From: Synechococcus sp. WH 8101
GTDB taxonomy: Bacteria > Cyanobacteriota > Cyanobacteriia > PCC-6307 > Cyanobiaceae
Reading direction: 5' to 3'
Assembly (NCBI RefSeq): GCF_004209775.1
Contig: NZ_CP035914.1
Span: forward strand, 1,054,001-1,118,000
Length of the DNA stretch: 64,000 nucleotides
The translations under genes and the position numbers were made by a program. The notes below the pieces were generated by a model. That model made no database searches and had not been told where the DNA came from. It was given only the letters and a program-made list of their open reading frames with translations. Positions 9,672-18,795 of the stretch are shown here, one piece after another (the first letter of the stretch is position 1; every line of letters begins with the position of its first letter).

Positions 9672-10055
9672 TTGTCACAGCGACTGCTGATGCTCGATGG
9701 ATCCGGCACCTGGCGCTGTCTCCACCAGTGCGGGGCTTGCTGCCGTCTCGCGCCGGAGGAGCGGCCGGAGGCCCTGGAGGCCCTCGATGACGCCCAGCGT
9801 CAGCTCTACCTGGAGATGGCCGGTCCCGATGGCTGGTGCCGGCACTACGACAGCGGTGGTCGTCGCTGTCGGATTTATGAGGAGCGCCCGGACTTCTGTC
9901 GCGTCAGCAACCTCGCCGAGCTCTTTGCGGTGGAGGCGAGCGACGCGGAGGCCTTTGCGATCGCCTGTTGCCGCCAGCAGATCCGCTCGGTCTATGGCGG
10001 CAGGAGTCTGGAACTGCGTAAGTTCAATCGATTGTTGCGAGCAGGCGATGAGTGA
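9672..10055 (+). CDS. YkgJ-family cysteine cluster protein
   Basis: A 127-residue cytoplasmic protein with cysteines spaced as in the putative zinc/iron-binding cluster family (CxxxCGACCR near residues 16-24, then WCRHY, CRIYEERPDFCR, and IACCRQQ). The biochemical role of the family is unknown. TTG 9672 is the first start; ATG at 9690 is an alternative. Its end overlaps the start of the first UPF0016 gene by 8 bases, so it is probably co-transcribed with that transporter pair, which raises the idea of a metal-related function (inference). Confidence 0.75.
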   Translation: MSQRLLMLDGSGTWRCLHQCGACCRLAPEERPEALEALDDAQRQLYLEMAGPDGWCRHYDSGGRRCRIYEERPDFCRVSNLAELFAVEASDAEAFAIACCRQQIRSVYGGRSLELRKFNRLLRAGDE

Positions 10056-10392
10056 TCACCCCGTGTCCGCCGGCGACGAGGGGCTGTCGCTGAGCTTCAC
10101 CGCTGTGATGCTGAGCACGTTCACCACCGTCTTTCTGGCGGAACTGGGTGACAAGACCCAGCTCGCCACCCTGTTGCTGTCGGCCCAGTCCGGTCAGCCC
10201 TGGCTCGTGTTCGTCGGAGCCGCCCTCGCCCTGATCAGTTCCAGCCTGGTGGGGGTGCTGGTGGGCCGTTGGCTCTCGCGCATCCTGCCGCCGGAGCGGC
10301 TTGAGCAGATGGCCGGCCTGTTGATGGTGGGTCTCGGTCTATGGCTGGGCGTGCAGGCGGTGCAATCGTTGCTGCAGGCGGAGGGCCTCTGA
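10048..10392 (+). CDS. Half-size UPF0016 (Gdt1/TMEM165-like) cation transporter, subunit 1
   Basis: A 114-residue membrane protein with one copy of the E-x-G-D-K-T motif (AELGDKTQLATLLL) and three hydrophobic segments. Full-length family members (plant PAM71, cyanobacterial Mnx, yeast Gdt1) have two such halves and move Mn2+ or Ca2+, so two half-size proteins are expected to pair. The second half follows 6 bases downstream. The true start is ATG 10048; longer upstream readings are out-of-frame artefacts over the Cys-cluster gene. Confidence 0.85.
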   Translation: MSDHPVSAGDEGLSLSFTAVMLSTFTTVFLAELGDKTQLATLLLSAQSGQPWLVFVGAALALISSSLVGVLVGRWLSRILPPERLEQMAGLLMVGLGLWLGVQAVQSLLQAEGL

Positions 10393-10398
10393 ATCGCC

Positions 10399-10725
10399 AT
10401 GGACATCACGCTGCTCCTCTCCACCTTCGTCACCGTGTTTCTGGCGGAGCTGGGCGACAAGACCCAGCTGGCCACCGTGGCGATCAGCGGCACCTCGAAT
10501 CGCCCCGTCGCCGTGTTCATCGGCTCCGCCAGCGCCCTGGTGCTCGCCAGCCTGATCGGTGCGATCGCTGGCGGCTCGATGGCCAGTGTGATCCCAGCCG
10601 ATCTGCTGCAATTGCTCGCGTCGATCGGTTTTCTGGTGATCGGCCTGCGGTTGCTCTGGCCCCTGTTGCAGAACGCCACCAGTCCGGCCGCCCTGAACGA
10701 TGACGAGGCGTCCCCTAAAGTCTGA
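10399..10725 (+). CDS. Half-size UPF0016 (Gdt1/TMEM165-like) cation transporter, subunit 2
   Basis: A 108-residue membrane protein that starts MDITLLLSTFVTVFLAELGD and repeats the KTQLAT signature found in its neighbour. It is similar to the upstream protein, as expected for an ancient duplication, and the two probably make a heterodimer equivalent to the single-chain exchanger. Manganese export from cytoplasm is the best guess for a photosynthetic cell; calcium is possible. Confidence 0.85.
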   Translation: MDITLLLSTFVTVFLAELGDKTQLATVAISGTSNRPVAVFIGSASALVLASLIGAIAGGSMASVIPADLLQLLASIGFLVIGLRLLWPLLQNATSPAALNDDEASPKV

Positions 10726-10813
10726 GTTCACCAGGATGGCGCTGCATCGTCTCCGGACACGTCCCGGGTGATCGTTCCCCCGGCCCTGAAGGCCGGTAAG
10801 CCCACGTTCCACG

Positions 10814-13069
10814 ATGAAATTCACGGTCGCTGACCTGCTCGACCAGCTCCCAGCCGAGGGGTCCATCGACACCGGCACCCTGGAGAAGATCTTTCGCCTG
10901 AGCAACCGCTCTGAGAAAGACAGTCTCCAACTCGCCATCACCGGCCTGGAAAAGATTGGCGTGATCAGCCGCGACGGCGACGCTGCCGTGCAGCGTTCGG
11001 AGGATGAGGGGTTGATCGAGGCACGTCTGCGCTGCAGCAGCAAAGGCTTCTGCTTTGCCATTCGCGAAGACGGTGGCGAAGACATTTACATCCGTGATCA
11101 CCAGCTCAACCACGCCTGGAATGGCGACCGGGTGCTGGTGCGGATCACACGGGAGGGCGGGCGACGTCGCTCACCGGAGGGTGGGGTGCAGTGCATCCTC
11201 GAGCGCCAGACCACGAGCCTCTTGGCCCATCTCGATCAGCAGGACGATCGCTGGGTGGCGCTCCCCCTCGACGATCGCCTGCTCGCCACGATCGAAGTGC
11301 CAGAGGGCACAGAGGAGACCTCGGCGCTGGTGGAGGTCAAGGTCGACCGCTACCCCGTGGCCCAGTTCCCCGCCCGCGGCCATGTCGCGCGCCCCTTGCC
11401 TCTCGATGCCGGCCCCGCCGGTGATCGCGATCTGCTGCTCACCAAGGCGAATCTGCATGAGCGGCCCGATCCGCCGCGCAGCAGCCTCAAGGCCCCCAAT
11501 GCCAAGAAGCGCCACGACCTCACCGCCCAACCGGCGTTGCTGTTGCGCAGTTGGCGTGCCGAACTGGCACCGGATCTCCCCGCCGTGCACGTGGAACCCC
11601 ATGACGGCGGGACCCGGCTCTGGATCCACAGTCCCACCCTCGCGGAACGACTCAGCCCGGGGAATGCCCTGGATCTCTGGCTGCGCGATCAGGCTGAAGC
11701 GATCTGCCTGGGCGATGTGTGGCAGCCCCTGCTCACCAAGGCGCTGATCGACGCTTCCCGCTTTGCGGTGGGAGAAGCTCAGGATGCGATCAGCGTGCGG
11801 CTCGATTGCTCCGCTGATGGTGAGCTGCGCGATTGGTCGTTCTGCCTCAGCCGCATCCAACCCGTTGCCTGCGTCGATGCCGAGGCGCTTCAGGCCCTGG
11901 CCGCTCGCAAGCCCAAGGCGCGCACGGTGCCCGCCGTGCTCAAGCCGATCAAAGATCAGATCGGTCAGCTGGAGACGCTGCTCTTCTGTGCCCGTTCGCT
12001 GCAGGCGGATGCCTTACGCCGTGGTGGCATCGAGCTGGATCTGCCCGCCCCCGAGCTCGAGAGCCTTGGGGATCTGCGCGACGCCTGGCCCGACCCCGGT
12101 CGCCATGGCTGGCTGCCCCCCTTCAATCCGGAGGATCCCCAGGCGATTCTCTCCCTGCTGCTGGAGGCCGCCGCACGGGCTTGGGCCCTGCATCGCCAGG
12201 ACCTGAAGCTGCCTGCATTAGAGCTGCGGGCCCCCGAGGCCGATGCCTCAAGTCTCACCGATGTGGCCAAAACCGCCGTCGCCCTAGAGCTACCTCTGGA
12301 GCTGGATGACGAGGGCAGCCCCGCAGCCTCGGAGCTGGCGGAGGTTTTCCGCGACAGCCCCTTCCGGCGGGTGCTGGATCAGCAGTTGCGCCAGGCCCTC
12401 CCCGATCCGCTGTTCACGCTCGCCCGCAGCGAGGAGGCCGAGCAGGGCCAGGAGGCCAAGGCGGTGGAGGCGGCCCTCGCGCCCTGGTGTTGCCCCAGCC
12501 TGCAGGTGGCCGATCTGATCAACCAGCAGGTGATCACCAGCCTTCTTCTCGATGGCAAGGATCGCCCCACCGTGCGTCACAAAGACAAGGTGCCCCTGGG
12601 GGATCGTGGCGTCGGCAGTCGCATAGACTGGCCCTTGTTCACCCAGAGCCTGACCCAGAAGGTGCACGACTGGTTCAGTGATCGGCTGGTGCAGCGGCTG
12701 AATGCGCGTCGTCGTCAGGTGACGGATCTGCAGCGGGACGTGGTGGCGATGATGCAGGCCCGCAGTTGCGAAGCCCTGGTGGGGCAGGAGCACAGCGGCG
12801 TCATCAGCGGTGTGCAGAGCTACGGCTTTTTCGTGGAGATTCCGCCGTCGATGGTGGAGGGGCTCGTGCACGTGAGCTCTCTCAACGACGATTGGTACGA
12901 GTACCGCTCACGTCAGAACCGCCTGGTCGGTCGCCGCCATCGGCGTCGCTTCCAACTGGGCGACACGGTGACGGTGCGGATCATCAAAGTTGATGTGCTG
13001 CGCAACCAGATTGATCTGGAGGTGGTGCCCGAATCCCTGCAGCCGCTCCCGGATGACGCCGCTTCCTGA
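10814..13069 (+). CDS. RNB-family (RNase II/R-like) protein with degenerate catalytic motifs
   Basis: A 751-residue protein with an N-terminal cold-shock-like RNA-binding part (about residues 60-110, with DIYIRDHQLNHAWNGDRV), a central RNB-like region, and a C-terminal S1 domain (about 660-740, GQEHSGVISGVQSYGFFVEI). The RNB core is recognisable at TRLWIHSPTLAERLSPGN, but the aspartate cluster DxxxxxDxDDA that should precede it is absent, and the TSPxRRYxDL motif has become CPSLQVADLINQQ. Hydrolytic activity is therefore unlikely; a scaffold or RNA-binding role is inference. Length and domain order match cyanobacterial RNase II/R. The end overlaps ubiX by 17 bases. Confidence 0.8.
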   Translation: MKFTVADLLDQLPAEGSIDTGTLEKIFRLSNRSEKDSLQLAITGLEKIGVISRDGDAAVQRSEDEGLIEARLRCSSKGFCFAIREDGGEDIYIRDHQLNHAWNGDRVLVRITREGGRRRSPEGGVQCILERQTTSLLAHLDQQDDRWVALPLDDRLLATIEVPEGTEETSALVEVKVDRYPVAQFPARGHVARPLPLDAGPAGDRDLLLTKANLHERPDPPRSSLKAPNAKKRHDLTAQPALLLRSWRAELAPDLPAVHVEPHDGGTRLWIHSPTLAERLSPGNALDLWLRDQAEAICLGDVWQPLLTKALIDASRFAVGEAQDAISVRLDCSADGELRDWSFCLSRIQPVACVDAEALQALAARKPKARTVPAVLKPIKDQIGQLETLLFCARSLQADALRRGGIELDLPAPELESLGDLRDAWPDPGRHGWLPPFNPEDPQAILSLLLEAAARAWALHRQDLKLPALELRAPEADASSLTDVAKTAVALELPLELDDEGSPAASELAEVFRDSPFRRVLDQQLRQALPDPLFTLARSEEAEQGQEAKAVEAALAPWCCPSLQVADLINQQVITSLLLDGKDRPTVRHKDKVPLGDRGVGSRIDWPLFTQSLTQKVHDWFSDRLVQRLNARRRQVTDLQRDVVAMMQARSCEALVGQEHSGVISGVQSYGFFVEIPPSMVEGLVHVSSLNDDWYEYRSRQNRLVGRRHRRRFQLGDTVTVRIIKVDVLRNQIDLEVVPESLQPLPDDAAS

Positions 13070-13691
13070 ATCCCGCCGGGATCCTCCCTATGTGCTGGCG
13101 GTGACTGGGGCATCGGCCCAGCCGCTGGCCGAGCGCTCCCTGCAGCTGTTGTTGCGCAACGGCCGCCAGGTGCACCTGATCCTCAGTCGCGGCGCCCATG
13201 AGGTGTGGACTGCGGAAACCGGGGTGAGCATTCCCGTGGATCCGGAGCAGCAACAGCGGTTCTGGCGTGAGCGGTTGGCCGTGGACACCGGTGCTCTCAC
13301 CTGTCATCGCTGGAACAACCAGGCCGCGAGTATCGCCAGCGGCAGCGTGCGCACCCGGGGCATGGTGATCGTGCCCTGCAGCATGGGAACGGTGGGCCGG
13401 ATCGCCGCCGGGGTCGCCACCGATCTGGTGGAACGCTGCGCTGATGTGCATCTCAAGGAGGGGCGCCCCTTGGTGATCGCCCCACGCGAGATGCCCTGGA
13501 ATCTCATCCACCTGCGCAATCTCACCACCCTGGCGGAGGCCGGGGCGAGGATTGCCCCACCGATCCCGGCCTGGTACACCCAACCGAAGAGCCTCGACGA
13601 CATGGTGGATTTCCTGGTGGTGCGCCTCTTCGATGGGTTGGATGAGGATCTGGCGCCGTTGCAGCGCTGGGGCGACAGCGACGCGCGATGA
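13053..13691 (+). CDS. ubiX: UbiX-family flavin prenyltransferase
   Basis: About 212 residues; the N terminus has the flavoprotein pattern VLAVTGASAQPLAERSLQLL, and later come PCSMGTVGRIAAG and RPLVIAPREMPWNLIHLRNL, the dimethylallyl-phosphate and FMN-binding signature. UbiX makes the prenylated FMN used by UbiD decarboxylases. ATG 13053 is inside the end of the preceding RNB gene in another frame, and the stop overlaps the next gene by four bases, so the three are likely one transcript. Confidence 0.88.
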   Translation: MTPLPESRRDPPYVLAVTGASAQPLAERSLQLLLRNGRQVHLILSRGAHEVWTAETGVSIPVDPEQQQRFWRERLAVDTGALTCHRWNNQAASIASGSVRTRGMVIVPCSMGTVGRIAAGVATDLVERCADVHLKEGRPLVIAPREMPWNLIHLRNLTTLAEAGARIAPPIPAWYTQPKSLDDMVDFLVVRLFDGLDEDLAPLQRWGDSDAR

Positions 13692-14233
13692 CGGCATTGC
13701 AACGGCTGTTGCTGAGCGCTGGCCTGGCGCCGCTGCTACTCATGGCCTTGGTGGCTGGGCTCAACCTGCGCCGGAGCGTGTCGTTGCGGGTGCTGGTGTG
13801 GCGTTCCCCCTCACTCCCGGTGGGGGCGTGGATCGCCATCGCCACCGGAGGTGGCTGCGCCCTGAGCTGTCTGGCGGGCTTGGCATTGCAGCCGGGAACA
13901 GCGCCGCTGCAGCGGCAGGTGCATCGACGCCAGGAGGCGGATCGCCCCGAGGCTGGCTGGGCCGACAGGCCCTGGCCGGGGCCTGAGCCGCAGGCGAACC
14001 ACCGCGCCACCCCCTTTCCTGAGCGCGATCTGCGCGATCCCGCTCCCACCGTTGCCGTGCCCTACCGGGTGATTCAGCGCGGAACAGGGCGCGCCGCTGA
14101 GGCCACAGCTCCATCGCCCACCCCCGCTGCGTCCACAGCCGAACCGCCCACCGCATCGGCATCCTCCCCGGCGCCTAGCGCTGCACCGTCAGATCACGAC
14201 GACTGGTCCGTTGTCCCCAGCGAGGACTGGTAA
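13688..14233 (+). CDS. Membrane-anchored Pro/Ala-rich protein of unknown function
   Basis: A 181-residue protein with two N-terminal hydrophobic segments (about residues 7-25 and 45-68), then a charged middle and a low-complexity tail rich in Ala, Pro, Ser and Thr that ends in acidic-aromatic DDWSVVPSEDW. The start ATG overlaps the ubiX stop (ATGA). I do not recognise a family. A similar small membrane protein after ubiX would be worth checking in related genomes. Confidence 0.6.
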   Translation: MTALQRLLLSAGLAPLLLMALVAGLNLRRSVSLRVLVWRSPSLPVGAWIAIATGGGCALSCLAGLALQPGTAPLQRQVHRRQEADRPEAGWADRPWPGPEPQANHRATPFPERDLRDPAPTVAVPYRVIQRGTGRAAEATAPSPTPAASTAEPPTASASSPAPSAAPSDHDDWSVVPSEDW

Positions 14234-14278
14234 GGGTCTCCGCGCACTGATTACAGTTCCGCCAGCGAAGAGCTTCCG

Positions 14279-14731
14279 GTGAGCGACACCCCAGCAGCGG
14301 CCACGCCTGATCCCGCGGAGAAGCCTGCGGCTGCGGCGAAACCGGCACCCCAGGCCAAGCCCAAGCCTCCGAAGCTGGAGGACAAGCCCTTCGCTGCGTT
14401 CATCGCTGAAGACTTTCTGCCTGGATTGCGCAAGGGCCTCGCTGACCATGGCCTCACCCCCACCAGCCTCGATCTGATCCAGGGGGAACGCCCCGTGGTG
14501 GGAGGGTCCTGTTGGATGGTGTGTGGTGAGCTTCCTCCCGGGCGGCGCTTCTGGCTTTGCTTCAACGAGGCGGCGATTCAGTCGGGGAAGACGATCGCCC
14601 TGGCGGATCCCGGCACCGAACCGAGCCTGATCGAGTCGTTTCTGATCGATGAGAAGCGCATCACCCTGCCTCTGCTGCTCTCGCGCCTGTTGCAGCGTCT
14701 CAATGGTCAGAAGTGGTTGGGAGGCAACTGA
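14279..14731 (+). CDS. DUF2996 family protein
   Basis: A 150-residue soluble protein from a GTG start. A Pro/Ala/Lys-rich N-terminal tail (first 40 residues) precedes a globular domain with FAAFIAEDFLPGLRKGL, and ends with IESFLIDEKRITLPLLLSRL and LQRLNGQKWLG, which I recognise as the cyanobacterial/plastid DUF2996 signature. Function is unknown. It lies just upstream of acsF in the same direction. Confidence 0.75.
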   Translation: MSDTPAAATPDPAEKPAAAAKPAPQAKPKPPKLEDKPFAAFIAEDFLPGLRKGLADHGLTPTSLDLIQGERPVVGGSCWMVCGELPPGRRFWLCFNEAAIQSGKTIALADPGTEPSLIESFLIDEKRITLPLLLSRLLQRLNGQKWLGGN

Positions 14732-14799
14732 GCCGTTACACGGCCCGACGACGTCAGGACGACGCCACCTACGATGGTGCTCACTGAAGATCAGAATCG

Positions 14800-15885
14800 A
14801 TGGTGCCTCCCACCGCTGTTTCGGAAGCCGCGCCCTCAGCCGATTCCGCCGTCGCCATCAAGGATCCGGTCAAGGACACAATCCTCACGCCTCGGTTCTA
14901 CACCACCGACTTCGAGGCCATGGCCGCCATGGATCTCCGCCCGAATGAGGCGGAGCTCGAAGCGATCTGTGAAGAATTCCGCAAGGACTACAACCGCCAT
15001 CATTTCGTTCGCAACGACGACTTTGATGGTGCCGCCGACAAGCTGGATCCCGACACCCGCAAGGTGTTTGTGGAATTCCTAGAGCAGAGCTGCACTTCTG
15101 AATTCTCCGGATTCCTGCTCTACAAGGAGCTGAGCCGCCGGATCAAAACCCAGAACCCGCTGTTGGCAGAATGCTTTGCCCACATGGCCCGGGATGAGGC
15201 TCGCCATGCCGGCTTCCTTAATAAAGCGATGAGTGATTTCGGGCTTCAGCTCGATCTTGGCTTCCTCACCGCCAACAAGAAATACACCTTCTTCAAGCCG
15301 AAATTTATCTTCTACGCCACCTATCTCTCTGAGAAGATCGGCTACTGGCGTTACATCACCATTTTCCGCCACCTCGAGCAGAACCCCGACAGCAAGATCT
15401 TCCCGATTTTCAATTTCTTCGAGAACTGGTGTCAGGACGAAAACCGCCACGGTGATTTCTTCGATGCCCTGATGAAGGCGCAGCCCGACACCGTGCGTGG
15501 TTTCACTGCTCGTCTGTGGTGCCGGTTCTTCTTGCTCGCCGTGTTCGCCACCATGTATGTGCGCGATGTGGCCCGTAAGGAGTTCTACGAAGCCCTTGGC
15601 CTTGATGCCCGCACCTACGACCGTGTGGTGATCGACAAGACCAACGAAACCTCAGCGCGGGTCTTCCCCGTGGTGCTCGACGTGAAGAATCCCCGCTTCT
15701 GGGATGGTCTGGAAGCCCTCGTGAGCAACAACGCCGCCCTCACGGCCGTGGATGAAAGCGCTGCACCCGCCCCGCTGAAACTGCTGCGCAAGCTTCCCCA
15801 CTGGATCGCCAACGGTGTGCAGATGGCGTCGCTGTTCCTGATGGCACCGGTGCGCAGTGAGGCCTATCAGCCGGCTGTGCGCTGA
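14800..15885 (+). CDS. acsF: Mg-protoporphyrin IX monomethyl ester oxidative cyclase (aerobic)
   Basis: Di-iron oxygenase-like enzyme that forms the fifth ring of chlorophyll using O2. The 361-residue protein has the N-terminal motif [16 protein letters not shown], and two E-x-x-H iron-binding motifs in [10 protein letters not shown] and [10 protein letters not shown]. The family also needs a small Ycf54 partner, which is not in this window. ATG 14800 is the first start after a 68-base gap that may carry the promoter. Confidence 0.96.
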   Translation: MVPPTAVSEAAPSADSAVAIKDPVKDTILTPRFYTTDFEAMAAMDLRPNEAELEAICEEFRKDYNRHHFVRNDDFDGAADKLDPDTRKVFVEFLEQSCTSEFSGFLLYKELSRRIKTQNPLLAECFAHMARDEARHAGFLNKAMSDFGLQLDLGFLTANKKYTFFKPKFIFYATYLSEKIGYWRYITIFRHLEQNPDSKIFPIFNFFENWCQDENRHGDFFDALMKAQPDTVRGFTARLWCRFFLLAVFATMYVRDVARKEFYEALGLDARTYDRVVIDKTNETSARVFPVVLDVKNPRFWDGLEALVSNNAALTAVDESAAPAPLKLLRKLPHWIANGVQMASLFLMAPVRSEAYQPAVR

Positions 15886-15920
15886 TTCAGGCGGCTGTTC
15901 GCCGCGTCAGTTGCCCATAA

Positions 15921-17390
15921 TTGACGCTGACGCAAACGAGGGGCTTGGTCGCTACCCATCCCGCTCCACTCCAGGTGGTTGGCCTGGATCCCCAACGCAG
16001 TCCGATTCAGGCCCAGCTCGAACACCTCCTCACAGAGGGGCGACGGGCTGGCGCTGATCTTGTTGAGGTGTTCCTGGAACGCACCGACCACATCGGTGTT
16101 CTGGTTGAACAGGATCGGATCACCAGCGTCAGCCCTTCCTTTTCGATGGGGGCCGGGATTCGGGTCTTCAAGGGAGGTCGCGATGGGTTCGTGAGCACCG
16201 ATGACCTCGGCGACGTGGGTCTGCTCAAAGCCCTAGATCAGGCGCTGGCGATGTTGGGGCTCGAGCGTTCCGCTCTGGCATCCTCTGAAGGATTTGAAGG
16301 CCTTCAGCCCCTGCGCGATTTTGGCGCTGTCAAGCACGACTGGTTGCAGCGGTCTCCCGACCTGCGCACGAGCACCGACCGCTTGCTGGAGGGCACCGCT
16401 CTGTTGGAGCGGCTCGGCCAGCATCTGGAGGTGCGCCGTGGCAGTTATGCGCGCGACTGGCAGGAGGTGCTCGTCGCCGCCAGTGATGGCACCTTTGCCC
16501 GCGACATCCGCTTGCATCAGTCCAGTGGCCTGAGCGTGCTCGCCGCCGATGGCGACCATCGCGCCAGTATTGGGCGCCGCTACGGCTCTTCGGATCGCCC
16601 CGACGATCTGCGCGAGTGGGACCTGGAGGCCTCGGCTGCGGAGGTGTGTCAGAGCGCCGCCACGATGTTGCGCGCCGACTACGTCGACGGCGGCCAGATG
16701 CCCGTGGTGTTGGCCAATCGCTTCGGCGGGGTGATCTTCCATGAGGCCTGCGGCCACCTGCTCGAAACCACTCAGGTGGAGCGGGGCACCACCCCCTTCG
16801 CAGACAAGGTGGGTGAGTTGATCGCCCACCCGGCTGTTACCGCAATCGATGAGGGTCTCAGCGCCGGCGCCTTCGGCTCCCTCTCCATGGATGACGAGGG
16901 GATGGAAGCACAGCGCACCGTGTTGATTGAGAACGGTGTGTTGCAGCGGTTCCTTAGTGATCGTGCCGGCGAGATGCGCACCGGCCATGCCCGCACCGGC
17001 AGTGGTCGGCGCCAAAACCACGGTTTCGCTGCCGCCAGCCGGATGCGCAACACCTACATCGCCGCCGGTCCCCATAAGCCCGAGGATCTGATCGCTTCGA
17101 TCGACCAGGGGTTGTATTGCAAGTCGATGGGGGGCGGCAGCGTCGGCCCGACGGGCCAGTTCAATTTCTCTGTGGAGGAGGGTTACTTGATTGAGAACGG
17201 CAAGCTGGGCAAGCCGGTGAAGGGGGCGACCCTGATCGGCGAAGCCAAGGAGGTGATGCCACGCATCTCCATGTGCGCCGATGATCTCGATCTCGCGGCG
17301 GGCTTTTGCGGCTCCGTGAGCGGCAGCATCTTCGTCACCGTCGGTCAGCCCCACGTCAAGGTGGAGTCCATCACCGTTGGAGGCCGCTGA
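15921..17390 (+). CDS. TldD/PmbA-family metalloprotease, TldD-like subunit
   Basis: 489 residues from a TTG start. The zinc motif HEACGH is in GGVIFHEACGHLLETTQ, and downstream SGRRQNHGFAAASRMRNTYI and GGGSVGPTGQFNF are typical TldD features. TldD carries the active site; TldE is the inactive partner, and together they process small unfolded peptides such as microcin precursors and PQQ or LanA-type leaders in other bacteria. The partner gene starts two bases after the stop. Confidence 0.9.
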   Translation: MTLTQTRGLVATHPAPLQVVGLDPQRSPIQAQLEHLLTEGRRAGADLVEVFLERTDHIGVLVEQDRITSVSPSFSMGAGIRVFKGGRDGFVSTDDLGDVGLLKALDQALAMLGLERSALASSEGFEGLQPLRDFGAVKHDWLQRSPDLRTSTDRLLEGTALLERLGQHLEVRRGSYARDWQEVLVAASDGTFARDIRLHQSSGLSVLAADGDHRASIGRRYGSSDRPDDLREWDLEASAAEVCQSAATMLRADYVDGGQMPVVLANRFGGVIFHEACGHLLETTQVERGTTPFADKVGELIAHPAVTAIDEGLSAGAFGSLSMDDEGMEAQRTVLIENGVLQRFLSDRAGEMRTGHARTGSGRRQNHGFAAASRMRNTYIAAGPHKPEDLIASIDQGLYCKSMGGGSVGPTGQFNFSVEEGYLIENGKLGKPVKGATLIGEAKEVMPRISMCADDLDLAAGFCGSVSGSIFVTVGQPHVKVESITVGGR

Positions 17391-17391
17391 G

Positions 17392-18783
17392 ATGACATCC
17401 ACACCTCAGACCGCTCAGGCGGAGTTGCAACCGATCGATGTCGCGGCCCTGCGCGACCACTTGCAGAGCTACGCCAGCCGGGAAGGGATTCGTCAATGGG
17501 ATCTCGGCGCCAGTCGCAGCACCAGCGCCTCGGTGCAGGTGGATCGCGGTGAGGCCAAACAGTTGAAGGCGGCCCAGCGCAGTTCGATCACGGTGCGGGT
17601 CTGGAACGACCAGGGACTGGTCGGCATCACCAGCTGCACGGATCTGTCCCCCGCCGGGCTGGAGCGAGCCCTCGCCGGCGCGCGGGACGCGAGCGCCTTC
17701 GGCAACAGCGAGGAGATTCCAGCCTTCTCCCCCCTCGCCAAGGCGCCCACGCCCGAGCTGGAGCGCCCGCTGCAACCGGCCCGCGGCATTCAGTCGCTCC
17801 TGCACACGCTCAAGGATGCGGAGCGGCAGCTGCTGGCGCGCCATAGCGCCATGAACACCGTTCCCTACAACGGTCTCAGTGAGGGGTGCAGCGAGCGCCT
17901 CTATCTCAACAGTGAGGGGGCCCTGCGTCAGATGCAGCGCACTCAGGCCAGCCTCTATCTCTATGCCCGGGCGGAGGAAGCTGGCCGCAAGCCGCGCAGC
18001 GGTGGAGCCGTGCGCCTGGCCCTTGGCAGCGATCAGCTCGATGTCGCTGGTTGTATCGATGAAGCGGCCAACCGCACCATCAGCCACCTCGCGTACCAAC
18101 CGGTCCCCACCGGTCGCTATCTGGTGTGTTTCACCCCAGAGGCGTTTCTGGATCTGCTCGGAGCCTTCAGCAGCATGCTCAATGCACGGGCGGTGCTCGA
18201 TGGCGTCAGCCTCAGCAAGTCGGAGTCGATCGGTGAGCAGGTGGCCGTGCCCTTCCTCTCCCTCCACGACAACGGGCTCCATCCCGGTCATGTCGGTGCT
18301 GCACCCTTCGATGGCGAGGGCACACCCACCCGGCGGCTCAGCCTGATCGAGCAGGGCCGCTTGGTCAGTTTTCTCCATTCCGAAGCGACGGCGCGCCATT
18401 TCGGCGTCGAGCCCACTGGCCATGCCGGCCTGGGCGCCAAGGTCTCCGTCGGGCCGGATTGGTTCGAAGTGGGCACCAGCGATGGCATGAGCAGTGGTAC
18501 CAGTCATCTGCATCACGCCCGCAGCACCGACACGTTTGTGTTGATCGAAGGCCTCAACGCTCTCCATGCCGGTGTCAAAGCCAGCCAGGGTGCTTTTTCT
18601 CTGCCCTTTGATGGTTGGTTGGTGCAAGGGGGCGAACGGATTTCGGTGGAATCGGCCACCGTGGCCGGTGACATCCGCGAGCTACTCAAGGGGATCGTGC
18701 ATCTGGAGGAGCCGGTGGTCACCCACCAGGGGGTCAGTCCCCATGTGTGGGTGGAGGGCCTCGCCATCACCGGTGATGCCTGA
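17392..18783 (+). CDS. TldE/PmbA-like partner subunit
   Basis: 463 residues from ATG 17392. It shares the PmbA fold but lacks the HExxxH zinc motif, as TldE does. Conserved segments include VTVRVWNDQG-like sequence near the N terminus, FLSLHDNGLHPGHVGAAPFD, EGTPTRRLSLIEQGRLVSFL, and FVLIEGLNALHAGVKASQG at the C terminus. Its immediate position behind TldD supports a TldD/TldE heterodimer. GTG/ATG starts further upstream would overlap TldD. Confidence 0.88.
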   Translation: MTSTPQTAQAELQPIDVAALRDHLQSYASREGIRQWDLGASRSTSASVQVDRGEAKQLKAAQRSSITVRVWNDQGLVGITSCTDLSPAGLERALAGARDASAFGNSEEIPAFSPLAKAPTPELERPLQPARGIQSLLHTLKDAERQLLARHSAMNTVPYNGLSEGCSERLYLNSEGALRQMQRTQASLYLYARAEEAGRKPRSGGAVRLALGSDQLDVAGCIDEAANRTISHLAYQPVPTGRYLVCFTPEAFLDLLGAFSSMLNARAVLDGVSLSKSESIGEQVAVPFLSLHDNGLHPGHVGAAPFDGEGTPTRRLSLIEQGRLVSFLHSEATARHFGVEPTGHAGLGAKVSVGPDWFEVGTSDGMSSGTSHLHHARSTDTFVLIEGLNALHAGVKASQGAFSLPFDGWLVQGGERISVESATVAGDIRELLKGIVHLEEPVVTHQGVSPHVWVEGLAITGDA

Positions 18784-18795
18784 GCGATTCAACCC

